Shown here in pieces: positions 54,022-63,464 of a stretch of 64,000 nucleotides of DNA. This DNA comes from Paracoccaceae bacterium (GTDB lineage Bacteria > Pseudomonadota > Alphaproteobacteria > Rhodobacterales > Rhodobacteraceae): assembly GCA_027486345.1 (NCBI GenBank), contig JAIXPH010000030.1, positions 1-64,000 on the forward strand, given 5' to 3'. The stretch's first letter is position 1. Each line of letters starts with the position of its first letter. Position numbers and translations under genes: made by a program. Below the pieces are notes generated by a model. That model saw only the letters and a list, made by a program, of their open reading frames with translations, searched no databases and was not told the DNA's origin.

Positions 54022-54190
54022 GGGACGGCGGGTGCTGCTCCTCACGTGAGAGGCTCTTTTCCAGTGGCCGATAAGCAACCGAACGGGGGCTGGCTCTGGC
54101 AGGATCCTGGTCCTGTTATCTGGCGCCCACCTGAGACCTCTGGCTCTCGGGAAAACCATGCCATCCACGGTTGCTGCGGGCCCGCCACCC
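54022..54190 (+). ncRNA. Highly structured intergenic RNA candidate (possibly 6S RNA, ssrS)
   Basis: A 240-base non-coding gap folds extensively. Closing pairs: GGG (54022-54024) with CCC (54188-54190), then GGCGGG (54027-54032) with CCCGCC (54181-54186). Inside: AGCAACCG (54074-54081) with CGGTTGCT (54168-54175), and a hairpin CCTGAGA (54130-54136) / TCTCGGG (54145-54151). The length (about 170-185) and a long duplex with an interrupted middle resemble 6S RNA, and GCCGATAA echoes a conserved 6S stretch. The strand is not certain, since the fold exists on both. A terminator-like hairpin follows at 54216-54233. Confidence 0.4.
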
Positions 54191-54215
54191 TTTACCGGAC
54201 GACAGACATGAAAAA

Positions 54216-54233
54216 GGGCGGGAAAACCCGCCC
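54216..54233 (-). terminator. Rho-independent terminator of the small membrane protein gene
   Basis: GGGCGGG (54216-54222) pairs with CCCGCCC (54227-54233) around AAAA; on the minus strand a TTTTTC tract follows. Confidence 0.88.
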
Positions 54234-54256
54234 TGTCGTCTTGTCTGCGATCCCTG

Positions 54257-54568
54257 TCAGCGACGGTGCGGCGCGCCCGGTTTGGATTTGACCGCGACCG
54301 GCACACGGATCGGGATCAGACGGCCGCCGCGCGGCGTATGGTCATCGTCCTGACCCAGGCGCATCACGGCGATGCCGAATTGCGCCCCGGCGAAGATGAT
54401 TCCGTTCGCGACCCACAGCATCAGACCGGCGATCCAGCCCGAGGACGAGGTCAGCACCAGACGCCCGAGACCGGCGATGTCAAACCACAGCAGCATGGCC
54501 ACGAAAACCGCGCCCAGCCCAAAGCCGATGGCCACGCTGACGAGGTAGAGTTTGACAAGTTTCGGCAT
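54257..54568 (-). CDS. Small two-TM membrane protein of unknown function
   Basis: A 103-residue protein starting MPKLVKLYLVSVAIG. Two hydrophobic segments (about 6-30 and 42-68) are followed by a basic tail (LIPIRVPVAVKSKPG). No catalytic motif. GGAGG seven bases upstream supports ATG 54568. It lies 115 bases downstream of nusB and ends at a terminator, so it closes the rib-nusB transcription unit. Confidence 0.78.
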   Translation of the reverse strand: MPKLVKLYLVSVAIGFGLGAVFVAMLLWFDIAGLGRLVLTSSSGWIAGLMLWVANGIIFAGAQFGIAVMRLGQDDDHTPRGGRLIPIRVPVAVKSKPGAPHRR

Positions 54569-54683
54569 GGCATCCTCCCGTTCCCAGAAGCAGGAGCCTA
54601 GCCCCTTTCCCGCGCGCCGCCAGCCCAATTTTCGCCACGATGCGCAAAACGGCCCGCTCCGGCCTGAATCCGCCGAGTTCGGG

Positions 54684-55148
54684 TCAGAATGCCGCAGGCT
54701 TGGCCTCGCGTGCCATGTGATCCAGCACGCCGTTGACGAATTTCGATTCCTTGCCTTCGGGGAAAAAGGCCTTGGCGACATCGACATATTCGGTGATCGC
54801 CACCTTGGGCGGCGTGTCCATGTCCACGAACTCCGCCCCCGCCGCGCGGAAAAGGGCCCGCAGCACCGGGTCGATGCGGTCGATGGGCCATTTCGCCACA
54901 AGGGCGCGGTCGGTCAATTGGTCGATCTTGGCCTGCCAGTTCACCGCCGAACCGACGATGGCGCGGAAATGGTCGACATCGCCTTCGACGAACTCACCCT
55001 CGTCATAGGTCGCGCCAAAGCGGTGCGATTCAAACTCGCGCGTGATGGCCTGCACCGTCTGGCCGGAGCTTTCCATCTGGAACAGCGCCTGCACGGCATA
55101 AAGCCGGGCTGCGGATTTCATCTGGCGCTTTTCGGCGGTGCTGGTCAT
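54684..55148 (-). CDS. nusB: Transcription antitermination factor NusB
   Basis: A 154-residue all-helical protein. It begins MTSTAEKRQMKSAARLYAVQALFQME, and the VAITEYVDVAKAFF and FVNGVLDHMAR helices are the NusB hallmarks. With NusE/S10 it binds boxA RNA in rRNA leaders. ATG at 55148 overlaps the ribH-like stop (ATGA); an ATG 12 codons earlier would lie inside that gene. The conserved rib-nusB order is typical of proteobacteria. Confidence 0.95.
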   Translation of the reverse strand: MTSTAEKRQMKSAARLYAVQALFQMESSGQTVQAITREFESHRFGATYDEGEFVEGDVDHFRAIVGSAVNWQAKIDQLTDRALVAKWPIDRIDPVLRALFRAAGAEFVDMDTPPKVAITEYVDVAKAFFPEGKESKFVNGVLDHMAREAKPAAF

Positions 55149-55570
55149 GGTCGGAATCCGATCCCCTTTGTCTGGCCCGCCCACTTGCGCGAAATGGCGA
55201 TCAGATGCAAGGCCGCAAGGCAGGCTGCGTCCCCCGCCGCTTCGGTGGCCTGTTGCGGGCCTGAGACAACGGCATTCCCGACCGAGGCGCCTTGCAACCC
55301 GATCAGCGCCAAGGTGCGGCCGATCTCGGCCGCGCCATCCGACTGGCCAATCACCACATGCCCGTCAAACCGCGCCTGCCGTTCGGCTATCGCCACAAGG
55401 GCGGGCAATTCCAGTGCGCGGGGCATATCGATCACCTCGACTTCCGCCCCTGCCGCCGCGGCGCGGGCGCGCGCACCGGCGAGCAGCGCCGTGCAATCCT
55501 GATCACGCGCGACCGAGAACAGCAGTTTCACAGGCCTGTCGAAAACTGGCAGCGTGATGGCATCGGTCAT
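55145..55570 (-). CDS. ribH: Degenerate lumazine synthase-like protein (RibH homolog)
   Basis: A 141-residue protein in the ribH position. The N-terminal VKLLFSVARDQDC, the middle AGARARAAAAGAEVEVIDMP and the C-terminal AALHLIAISRKWA.. GIGFRP follow lumazine synthase, but the catalytic segment is broken: where family members have GCVIRGAT(T/P)H(Y/F)E, this reads GQSDGAAEIGRTLAL, about 10 residues shorter and without the catalytic histidine; the GILT-type phosphate loop reads GNAVVSGPQQAT. It is unlikely to make lumazine, although the fold and the operon place are kept. A frame is intact from ATG 55570. Another ribH may exist elsewhere in the genome. Confidence 0.7.
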   Translation of the reverse strand: MTDAITLPVFDRPVKLLFSVARDQDCTALLAGARARAAAAGAEVEVIDMPRALELPALVAIAERQARFDGHVVIGQSDGAAEIGRTLALIGLQGASVGNAVVSGPQQATEAAGDAACLAALHLIAISRKWAGQTKGIGFRP

Positions 55571-55628
55571 GGTCTGGCGGTCCCCGTTCTGGCCCGGCAA
55601 AAGGCGGTTGCGACTGTTCTGCGCCCCG

Positions 55629-56228
55629 TCACACGCCCCACTCCCGCAGGCGTGCCACGTATCGGGCCATGGTGTCCACCTCGAGGTTGACCTTGTCGCC
55701 CAAGGCGACCTCGTCCCATGTCGTGGCCTTTTGTGTGTGGGGAATGAAGTTGATGCCGAAATCGGTGCCCTCCACCTCATTCACCGTCAGCGAGGTGCCA
55801 TTCAGCGCGACCGACCCTTTGGGCGCGATGAAGCCCGCCAGATGATGCGGGGCGCGGAAGGTCACGCGCAGGCTGTCGCCTTCGGGCCGCAGCGCCACCA
55901 CCTCGGCCAGACCATCGACATGGCCTGACACGATATGACCGCCCAATTCGTCCCCCACCTTCAGCGCGCGTTCAAGGTTCAGCCGCTTGCCGGGGGTCCA
56001 GCCGCCGATGGTGGTCTTGGACAGCGACTCGGCCGAGATTTCCACGTCGAACCAGTTCTGCGGCGCGCGGCCCAGCGCGATGACGGTCAGGCACACGCCG
56101 TCGCAGGCGATGGAGGCGCCGATGTCGATGCGCTCCACATCATAGGAGGTGCCGATCCGGGCGCGCAGGTCACCCCGCCGTTCGGTTTCCAGCACCTTGC
56201 CGATGTCGGTGACGATCCCCGTGAACAT
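55629..56228 (-). CDS. ribE: Riboflavin synthase, alpha subunit
   Basis: A 199-residue enzyme that dismutates two lumazine molecules to riboflavin. Two internally repeated barrels start with MFTGIVTDIGKV and IVSGHVDGLAEV; the SIACDGVCLTV and SVALNGTSLTVNEV substrate loops are conserved. GGAGGGAAGC precedes the ATG. No FMN riboswitch was recognised upstream. It is the first gene of the run ribE, ribH-like, nusB. Confidence 0.95.
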   Translation of the reverse strand: MFTGIVTDIGKVLETERRGDLRARIGTSYDVERIDIGASIACDGVCLTVIALGRAPQNWFDVEISAESLSKTTIGGWTPGKRLNLERALKVGDELGGHIVSGHVDGLAEVVALRPEGDSLRVTFRAPHHLAGFIAPKGSVALNGTSLTVNEVEGTDFGINFIPHTQKATTWDEVALGDKVNLEVDTMARYVARLREWGV

Positions 56229-56441
56229 GCTTCCCTCCGGTCCTGCCCTGTCGCCCCAGACCTAGCCCCGCCGCCCGGCCCCGGCAAGGGCAAGGGCGAC
56301 ACCGGGGCGACACCGGTCTGGCCAAGTTCGCACCGTTCAAAGTGCCGCTTAAAATCCGCCGCAGTTTTGCCGTGCTTGTCTGTGACAGATGTGCGCGTTA
56401 GGGGGAGTCTCCGTTGCGATGGCCCCCGGAAAGTGACCAGT

Positions 56442-57734
56442 ATGCGTGTGTCAGGCCAAGGCCGTACCTTTCTGTTCCTGCAAGGGCCGCATGGGCCCTT
56501 TTTCCAGCGGCTGGGCGCCATGCTGCAAGCTGCCGGCGCGACGGTGCGGCGCGTCGGGTTCAATCGCGGCGACCGGGCGTTCTGGACCGATGACGCGACC
56601 TTCCTGCCCTATCGCGGCCCGTTGCAGGATTGGCCGCAGGCTCTGGATGCTCTGCTCACCGCCCATGCCGTGACAGATATCGTGCTTTATGGCGACACGC
56701 GGCCCCTGCATGCCACCGCCGTGGCGGCGGCGCGGGCGCGCGGCCTGACCGTGCATGTGTTCGAGGAAGGCTACCTGCGCCCCTATTGGATCACCTATGA
56801 ACGCGGCGGATCGAACGGCCATTCGCGCCTGATGGACCTGAGCGTGGCGCAGATGCAGGCCGCCTTGGCCAATACCGATACCGACCAGCCCGACGCCCCG
56901 GCCCGCTGGGGCGACATGCGCCAACACATCTTCTGGGGGGCGCTCTATCACTGGTTTGTCTGGTCGGGCGGCTTTTTCGATTTCCGCAATTACCGCCCGC
57001 ATCGGGAAATCACCGTCTGGCAGGAATTCCTGCTGCATTGCAAACGGCTGGTGCTGCAACCGGTGCATCGCTGGCAGCGCATGGCCGCCACCTTCCGCAT
57101 CCGGCATGGCGGCTTTCCCTATCACCTCGTGCTGTTGCAGCTGGAGCATGACGCCAGTTTCCGTGCCCATTCCCCCTTTGCCAGCATGACCGACTTCGTG
57201 GCCACCGTGATGGACGGCTTTGCCCGGGGGGCCGCCCCGCATCACCATCTGGTGTTCAAGGCACACCCGCTTGAGGATGGTCGCGCGCCGCTGGCGCGGG
57301 AAATCGCGCGGCAGGCCCGCGCGCATGGCATCGAGAAACGCGTGCATTTCGTGCGCGGCGGCAAGTTGGCGCAACTCTTGAACCATGCCCGCAGCGTGGT
57401 GACGGTCAACTCCACCGCCGCGCAGCAGGCCTTGTGGCGCGGTCTGCCCACACGCACCTTCGGCGCAGCGGTCTATGCCAAACCGGAGTTCGTCTCTTCC
57501 CAACCCCTGCCGGAGTTCTTTGCCCAGCCCAGCCGTCCCGACAGCCGCGCCTATCGCGATTATCGCCGCTATCTGCTTGAAACCAGCCAGATTGCCGGGG
57601 GGTTCTACTCGGCCAAGGGCCGCCGTGAGCTGTTGCGGCAGGTGGTGGACATGATGCTGTCCCCCGAAGACCCTTATGACGCGTTGCAATCGGGAAACGC
57701 GGCACCTCGGCAACAGTTGCGGCTGGTGAAGTGA
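56442..57734 (+). CDS. kpsS: Capsular polysaccharide export/synthesis protein KpsS-type
   Basis: A 430-residue predicted Kdo glycosyltransferase of the KpsS family. It begins FLFLQGPHGPFFQRL and has ITYERGGSNGHSR, HLVFKAHPLEDGRAPL and VVTVNSTAAQQALWRGLPTR, the last two being the retained donor-binding region. KpsS starts the poly-Kdo lipid linker of ABC-dependent capsules. ATG at 56442 is used; a GTG at 56433 is possible. It is divergent from ribE and followed by kpsD-like and kpsC genes. Confidence 0.88.
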   Translation: MRVSGQGRTFLFLQGPHGPFFQRLGAMLQAAGATVRRVGFNRGDRAFWTDDATFLPYRGPLQDWPQALDALLTAHAVTDIVLYGDTRPLHATAVAAARARGLTVHVFEEGYLRPYWITYERGGSNGHSRLMDLSVAQMQAALANTDTDQPDAPARWGDMRQHIFWGALYHWFVWSGGFFDFRNYRPHREITVWQEFLLHCKRLVLQPVHRWQRMAATFRIRHGGFPYHLVLLQLEHDASFRAHSPFASMTDFVATVMDGFARGAAPHHHLVFKAHPLEDGRAPLAREIARQARAHGIEKRVHFVRGGKLAQLLNHARSVVTVNSTAAQQALWRGLPTRTFGAAVYAKPEFVSSQPLPEFFAQPSRPDSRAYRDYRRYLLETSQIAGGFYSAKGRRELLRQVVDMMLSPEDPYDALQSGNAAPRQQLRLVK

Positions 57735-57822
57735 ACCTGCCAAGGACTATTGGCGTTTTCGCAAGATTCCTGTAGGTTTGACCACAAAACTTGAGGCAAC
57801 TCCATTTCAAGGAGCCCGGGCA

Positions 57823-58962
57823 GTGGCAATGTCAGTATCGAAAGGGGCCAAGACTTTGGCCCTGTTTGCGCTTATAGCGTCTGTTTCCGCCTGCGGCCTG
57901 CCGCGGAGCGGACCCAGCAAAGCCGAGATTTACAAGGGCTCCGTCCTGCGCGGGGGCGATGCCTTCATCGTGTCGGTCAACCCTCGGGTGACGCGGGCCA
58001 CCTCGGTCATGCCGGCCTATGGCTTCGGACCGGGGTTCACCAATGCTGGCCTGATCGGTTCGGACGTGATCGCGGCGGGCGATATCCTGTCGATCACGGT
58101 CTACGAGAACGTCACGGACGAGCCCCTGCTCGGCGCATCAGGCCAGCGGCAATCGCAATTGAACGAAATTCAGGTCGACGGTCAGGGCATGATCTTCATC
58201 CCCTACGCCGGTCGCATCAAGGCGGCGGGCAAGTCGCCCGAAGAACTGCGCCTCATCATCGCCTCCAAGCTCGACACCCAGACGCCGGACCCGCAGGTCA
58301 TTGTCGCCCGCGTGCCTGGGGATGGCTCGACCGTCACGCTCTCGGGGGCCATCGGGCAACAGGGCGTCTTGCCGATCGAGCGCCCCACGCGCACCCTGTC
58401 GGCCATGATCGCCAAGGCGGGTGGTGTCAGCATCGACCCCGAAACCGCCATCATCCGCGTGACACGCGGCAACCAGACCGGATCGGTCTGGCTGGTCGAT
58501 CTCTATGAGAACCCAAGTCTGGACATCGCCTTGCGGCCCGGCGACATCATCGTGGTCGAAGAGGACCGCCGGTCCTTTGTCACCATGGGCGCGGCAGGCA
58601 GCCAGAGCCGGGTGGATTTCCAGACCCAGACCCTGTCGGGGATCGAAGCGCTGGCCCTTGTCGGCGGTCTGAACACCAGTCTCGCCGATCCGACCGGTGT
58701 CTTCGTGTTCCGCAACGAACCGGCAGAGATCGCCAATGTCGTGCTGGGCCGCAACGACCTCGTGGGGGCGCAACGCATGGTCTATGTGCTCGACCTGACC
58801 CGGCCGAACGGCATGTTCGAGGCGCGCGACTTCCTGATCCGCGATGGCGACACGCTCTATGTCACCGAAGCGCCCTATGTGCAGTGGCAAAAGACCATCA
58901 GCGCCATCACCGGGGCTGCGGGCGCGGCCAATTCGCTCACCAGCGCGGGCACGACCAACTGA
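57823..58962 (+). CDS. Polysaccharide export lipoprotein, Wza/KpsD-like
   Basis: A 379-residue periplasmic/outer-membrane lipoprotein. The lipobox is VSAC at the end of the signal peptide (TLALFALIASVSAC). The polysaccharide export (PES) domain follows (SITVYENVTDE, VDGQGMIFIPYAGRI), then two SLBB-type segments (TVTLSGAIGQQG, FVTMGAAG). GTG at 57823 lies eight bases after AAGGAG; ATG 57829 is farther from it. It forms the export channel for capsule polymer. It is eight bases upstream of kpsC. Confidence 0.88.
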   Translation: MAMSVSKGAKTLALFALIASVSACGLPRSGPSKAEIYKGSVLRGGDAFIVSVNPRVTRATSVMPAYGFGPGFTNAGLIGSDVIAAGDILSITVYENVTDEPLLGASGQRQSQLNEIQVDGQGMIFIPYAGRIKAAGKSPEELRLIIASKLDTQTPDPQVIVARVPGDGSTVTLSGAIGQQGVLPIERPTRTLSAMIAKAGGVSIDPETAIIRVTRGNQTGSVWLVDLYENPSLDIALRPGDIIVVEEDRRSFVTMGAAGSQSRVDFQTQTLSGIEALALVGGLNTSLADPTGVFVFRNEPAEIANVVLGRNDLVGAQRMVYVLDLTRPNGMFEARDFLIRDGDTLYVTEAPYVQWQKTISAITGAAGAANSLTSAGTTN

Positions 58963-58970
58963 TCGCCGCC

Positions 58971-61028
58971 ATGGGCAGCGGATCAACGGGCGTCGCGGTG
59001 CCGCGACGCCTTTACTACCGCAACGGCGGGTTCCTGCTACAACACCGTCTGCGCCGGATCATGGCGCTGGCGGGGCACGAGCTGCGCCTCATCGGGACAC
59101 CGACGCCGGAGGATGGCGTCGTGGTCTGGGGCCGATCCCCGACCGCACGGCGGGGGGAGGGATTGGCCGCCCGCCATGGCCTGCCCGTGGTGCGGGTGGA
59201 GGATGCCTTCCTGCGCTCGGTCCGGCCCGGTCGCGCTGGCGCTGCGCCGCTGGGGCTGCTGATTGACCCTATGGGCGTGCATTTCGATCCCGCCGCGCCG
59301 TCACTGGTGGAGCATCTGCTGGCCACCCATCCCTTGGACGATTCGCACCTCCTGACCCGCGCGCGCGTGGGAATAGCCCGTCTGATCGCCTCGGACTTGT
59401 CAAAATACAACATCCACGACACGGCGCTGGCCCCGCCCGCCCCCGGCTATGTGCTGGTGGTGGACCAGACGCGTGGCGATGCCGCGCTGGCGGCATCTGG
59501 TGCCACGACCGCCACGTTTGCGGCGATGCTGGCGCAGGCGCGCGCCGATCACCCCGGAGCGCGGATCGTGATCCGCAGCCATCCCGAAACGGCCCTCGGC
59601 CTGCGCCCCGGCCACTACGGCCCCGCCGATCTGGACGCGGCGACGGTGCTGTCAGCCGATCCGGTTTCCCCTTGGGCGCTGCTGCAAGGGGCGGTGGCGG
59701 TCTATACGATATCGTCTCAACTGGGGTTCGAGGCCATTCTGGCAGGCCACCGCCCCCGCGTCTTTGGCCAGCCCTTCTATGCCGGCTGGGGCCTGACGGT
59801 GGATGAGATGCCCCTGCCCCGCCGCCGCCGCAGCCTGACCCGCGCCCAGCTTTTCGCCGTCGCGATGATCCTTGCGCCCACATGGTACGACCCCTGCCGC
59901 GACCGGCTGTGCAGCTTTGAAGAGGCGGTGGACCAGCTGGAGGCCGAAACCCGCGCCTTTCGCGAGGATCGCCTTGGCCACATCGCCCTTGGCATGCGGC
60001 TGTGGAAGCGCGGGCGGCTGCAACAGGTGTTCGGCGGGGAAAGATCGCTGCGCTTTGTCGATGATCCGGCCAAGGCGGTGGCTGCGGCGCGCGCGCAGGG
60101 AAAGCCGTTGCTGGTCTGGGCGGGGCGCGAACCGCGCGACTTGCCCAAGGACGTGACCGTCCGGCGGGTGGAGGATGGCTTCCTGCGCTCGCGCGGGCTG
60201 GGGGCGGACCTTGTGCCCCCGCTCAGCCTCGTGACCGATGATCTGGGCATCTACTATGATCCGACCCGTGACAGCCGCCTTGAACGCCTGATCGCGGCCC
60301 CCTTGCCGCCCGGCGGGCGCGCGCGGGCGGAGCGGCTGGTGGCGCGGCTGGTGGCGGCAGGTGTGACGAAATACAATCTGCCCGGCCAGAGGCCGGACCT
60401 GCCGCCGGGTCATCGCATCCTCGTGCCAGGACAGGTGGAGGATGACGCCTCCCTCCGCCTTGGCGCAGGAGAGGTGCACAGCAATCTGGCGCTGCTGCAA
60501 GCCGCCCGCGCCGCCCAACCTCAAGCGGTGATCGTCTACAAGCCCCACCCGGATGTCGAGGCGGGCCTGCGCCCCGGTGCCATCCCGGACCATGCCTTGG
60601 CCGGATTGGCCGACGTGGTCGCCCGCAAGGCCGACCCGGTGGCGCTGATCGACGGCTGCGATGCGGTCTGGACCATGACCTCGCTTCTGGGGTTCGAGGC
60701 ACTGTTGCGCGGCAAGCCCGTCACCTGCACCGGCGCCCCCTTCTACGCGGGCTGGGGTCTGACACGCGATGTGGGGATTGTCCCCGACCGCCGCCGCCGC
60801 TCGCCGGATGGTGGCCTGCGGCAAGGGATCGACATCCTCACCCTCGCCCATGCCGCGCTGATCGCCTATCCGCGCTACTTCGACCCCGTCACGCGCCGCG
60901 CCTGCCCGCCCGAGGTGGCGCTGGACCGGCTGGCCAGCGGTGACATCCCCGCCCCCGGTACGATGAACCGCCTGCTGGCCAAGGCGCAGGGCGCACTGGC
61001 GGGGCAAAGCTGGCTCTGGCGGCACTAG
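58971..61028 (+). CDS. kpsC: Capsule biosynthesis protein KpsC (tandem Kdo-transferase domains)
   Basis: A 685-residue protein with an internal duplication. Domain one (1-330) and domain two (345-660) each contain VRVEDAFLRS or VRRVEDGFLRS, LGLLIDPMGVHFD or LVTDDLGIYYD, KYN, SHPE or KPHP, and FGQPFYAGWGLT or CTGAPFYAGWGLT. In KpsC the two domains add beta-Kdo residues alternately to build the capsule linker. The start is ATG at 58971, eight bases after the export gene. Polymerase, transporter and precursor genes of the capsule are not in the window. Confidence 0.92.
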   Translation: MGSGSTGVAVPRRLYYRNGGFLLQHRLRRIMALAGHELRLIGTPTPEDGVVVWGRSPTARRGEGLAARHGLPVVRVEDAFLRSVRPGRAGAAPLGLLIDPMGVHFDPAAPSLVEHLLATHPLDDSHLLTRARVGIARLIASDLSKYNIHDTALAPPAPGYVLVVDQTRGDAALAASGATTATFAAMLAQARADHPGARIVIRSHPETALGLRPGHYGPADLDAATVLSADPVSPWALLQGAVAVYTISSQLGFEAILAGHRPRVFGQPFYAGWGLTVDEMPLPRRRRSLTRAQLFAVAMILAPTWYDPCRDRLCSFEEAVDQLEAETRAFREDRLGHIALGMRLWKRGRLQQVFGGERSLRFVDDPAKAVAAARAQGKPLLVWAGREPRDLPKDVTVRRVEDGFLRSRGLGADLVPPLSLVTDDLGIYYDPTRDSRLERLIAAPLPPGGRARAERLVARLVAAGVTKYNLPGQRPDLPPGHRILVPGQVEDDASLRLGAGEVHSNLALLQAARAAQPQAVIVYKPHPDVEAGLRPGAIPDHALAGLADVVARKADPVALIDGCDAVWTMTSLLGFEALLRGKPVTCTGAPFYAGWGLTRDVGIVPDRRRRSPDGGLRQGIDILTLAHAALIAYPRYFDPVTRRACPPEVALDRLASGDIPAPGTMNRLLAKAQGALAGQSWLWRH

Positions 61029-61142
61029 CGTCACCCCCGGGAGGGTTTTCCACCCTCCCGGACCCTCCCGGAGGATATTTTTCCAGAGAAGACTAGGCGC
61101 AGCGGAGTGTCTTGCCTTGGTCTTCTCTGCTCAAATATCCTC
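61029..61142. repeat. Variant intergenic repeat copies in inverted arrangement
   Basis: After kpsC, a GGGAGGGTTTTCCACCCTCCC hairpin leads to GAGGATATTT-TTCC-AGAGAAGAC (61071-61093). Its reverse complement, GTCTTCTCT-GCTC-AAATATCCTC, lies at 61120-61142. The two arms, 19 of 23 bases matched, flank a 26-base segment. GATATTTGAGC-type sequence relates them to copies A-C. Sequence 61143-61215 is C/G-rich with no gene. Confidence 0.75.
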
Positions 61143-61215
61143 GGGGGGAGGCGCGGCCTGCCGCGCCTTGGGGGGCAGACAGCCCCCCGGCGACGTTGGA
61201 TGAAGGGCGCTGCGG

Positions 61216-61713
61216 TCAGTAGATGTAGCGGATCTGATCGCCCCAGAAGCGTTCCATCCGACGCAGGGCGGAGTTCACCTCTTCCATCCCCGCCGCATCC
61301 AAAAGGGTCTTGCGTTCGATCACCTCGCAATGGCGGTCGAACAGCGCCGCCAGCAGGCCCCGCATCCGCCGTCCCTTTTCGGTCAGCCGCACCCGGACGG
61401 ACCGGCGGTCCAGTTCCGACCTCTGGTGATGCATGTAGCCCAAGTCGACCAGTTTCTTGAGATTGTAGCTGACGTTGGAGCCCTGATAGTAGCCGCGGCT
61501 TTTCAATTCGCCTGCCGTCACCTCATGCTCGCCGATGTTGAACAGCAACAGCGCCTGCACCGGATTGATGTCCTGCACGCCCAGCCGTTCGAATTCATCC
61601 TTGATGACGTCGAGGATCAGCCTGTGCAGCCGTTCGACCAGTGACAGAAGATCGGTATATCCGGCCAGCCGCGCCCTCTGGCTGCCGTCGAGGATCGGGG
61701 ACTGAACGGTCAT
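61216..61713 (-). CDS. ldtR: MarR-family regulator of the LdtR type
   Basis: A 165-residue winged-helix regulator. ERLHRLILDVIKDEFERLGV, FNIGEHEVTAGELKSRGYY, QGSNVSYNLKKLVDLGY and DRRSVRVRLTEKG match the LdtR group of alphaproteobacteria, which controls an L,D-transpeptidase and osmotic tolerance in Liberibacter and Sinorhizobium relatives. AAAGGAG precedes the ATG. Direct targets in this organism are unknown. Confidence 0.85.
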   Translation of the reverse strand: MTVQSPILDGSQRARLAGYTDLLSLVERLHRLILDVIKDEFERLGVQDINPVQALLLFNIGEHEVTAGELKSRGYYQGSNVSYNLKKLVDLGYMHHQRSELDRRSVRVRLTEKGRRMRGLLAALFDRHCEVIERKTLLDAAGMEEVNSALRRMERFWGDQIRYIY

Positions 61714-61827
61714 CGGCTGCTCCTTTCCGCCTGTATCGGCAGAAAGATGCAGCCCCAACCCCCAAGAATCGGTAAACGCCGAAGCTGTGGCGCGACACTC
61801 TGCGCCGCGCCCGCCCCGAACCCGGCA

Positions 61828-62100
61828 TCACCCCTGCATCAGCCGCGCGCGGGCGAAGTCCGTGATCCGCGCCAAAAGCCCCGCCAGAGGGGCGGGCGGC
61901 ACCTGCGTGCCGAAGATGCAGGCCATGAGATCCTGATCGTTCTCTTCCAGCAGCCGGTCATAAAGTGCGAGGTCATCCGCGCTCAGCCCATCCAGATGGG
62001 CATCCGCCCATGGACCCAGCACAAGGTCCATCTCCTTGGTGCCGCGCCGCCAGCTTCGCATCCGCATGCGCTTCAGGCGCGCCTCCGCCGTCTCGGTCAT
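61828..62100 (-). CDS. sdhE: Succinate dehydrogenase assembly factor SdhE
   Basis: A 90-residue protein of the DUF339 family that promotes flavinylation of SdhA. The RMRSWRRGTKEMD segment contains the conserved RGxxE motif needed for FAD attachment. ATG at 62100 is five bases after AAGGA. It is divergent from aspC. Confidence 0.92.
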   Translation of the reverse strand: MTETAEARLKRMRMRSWRRGTKEMDLVLGPWADAHLDGLSADDLALYDRLLEENDQDLMACIFGTQVPPAPLAGLLARITDFARARLMQG

Positions 62101-62144
62101 GGCCATCCTTCGTCCAGCTTGATCCCTCTGCCCGCGCACCCTAA

Positions 62145-63389
<1,245 letters not shown>

Positions 63390-63393
63390 AACC

Positions 63394-63443
63394 GGTCGGG
63401 GCGGCGGTCACGGCGAAATTTTGCGCCACAGGCCGCCCCGACC
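63394..63443 (+). terminator. Long inverted repeat after aspC, terminator-like
   Basis: GGTCGGGGCGGC (63394-63405) and GCCGCCCCGACC (63432-63443) are perfect 12-bp arms, with an inner GGCG...CGCC stem in the 26-base loop. No T-run follows. Confidence 0.6.
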
Positions 63444-63464
63444 CCTTCCCGTCAGGGTCTTTTG

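Noticed and set aside
54002-54200. 4.5S (SRP) RNA or RNase P RNA in the mmcB gap
   Set aside because: Lacks the GGAAGNAGC SRP core and the RNase P CR I-V strands.
56229-56441. FMN riboswitch upstream of ribE
   Set aside because: No RFN-type conserved strands were recognised, and the gap also has to serve the divergent kpsS gene.
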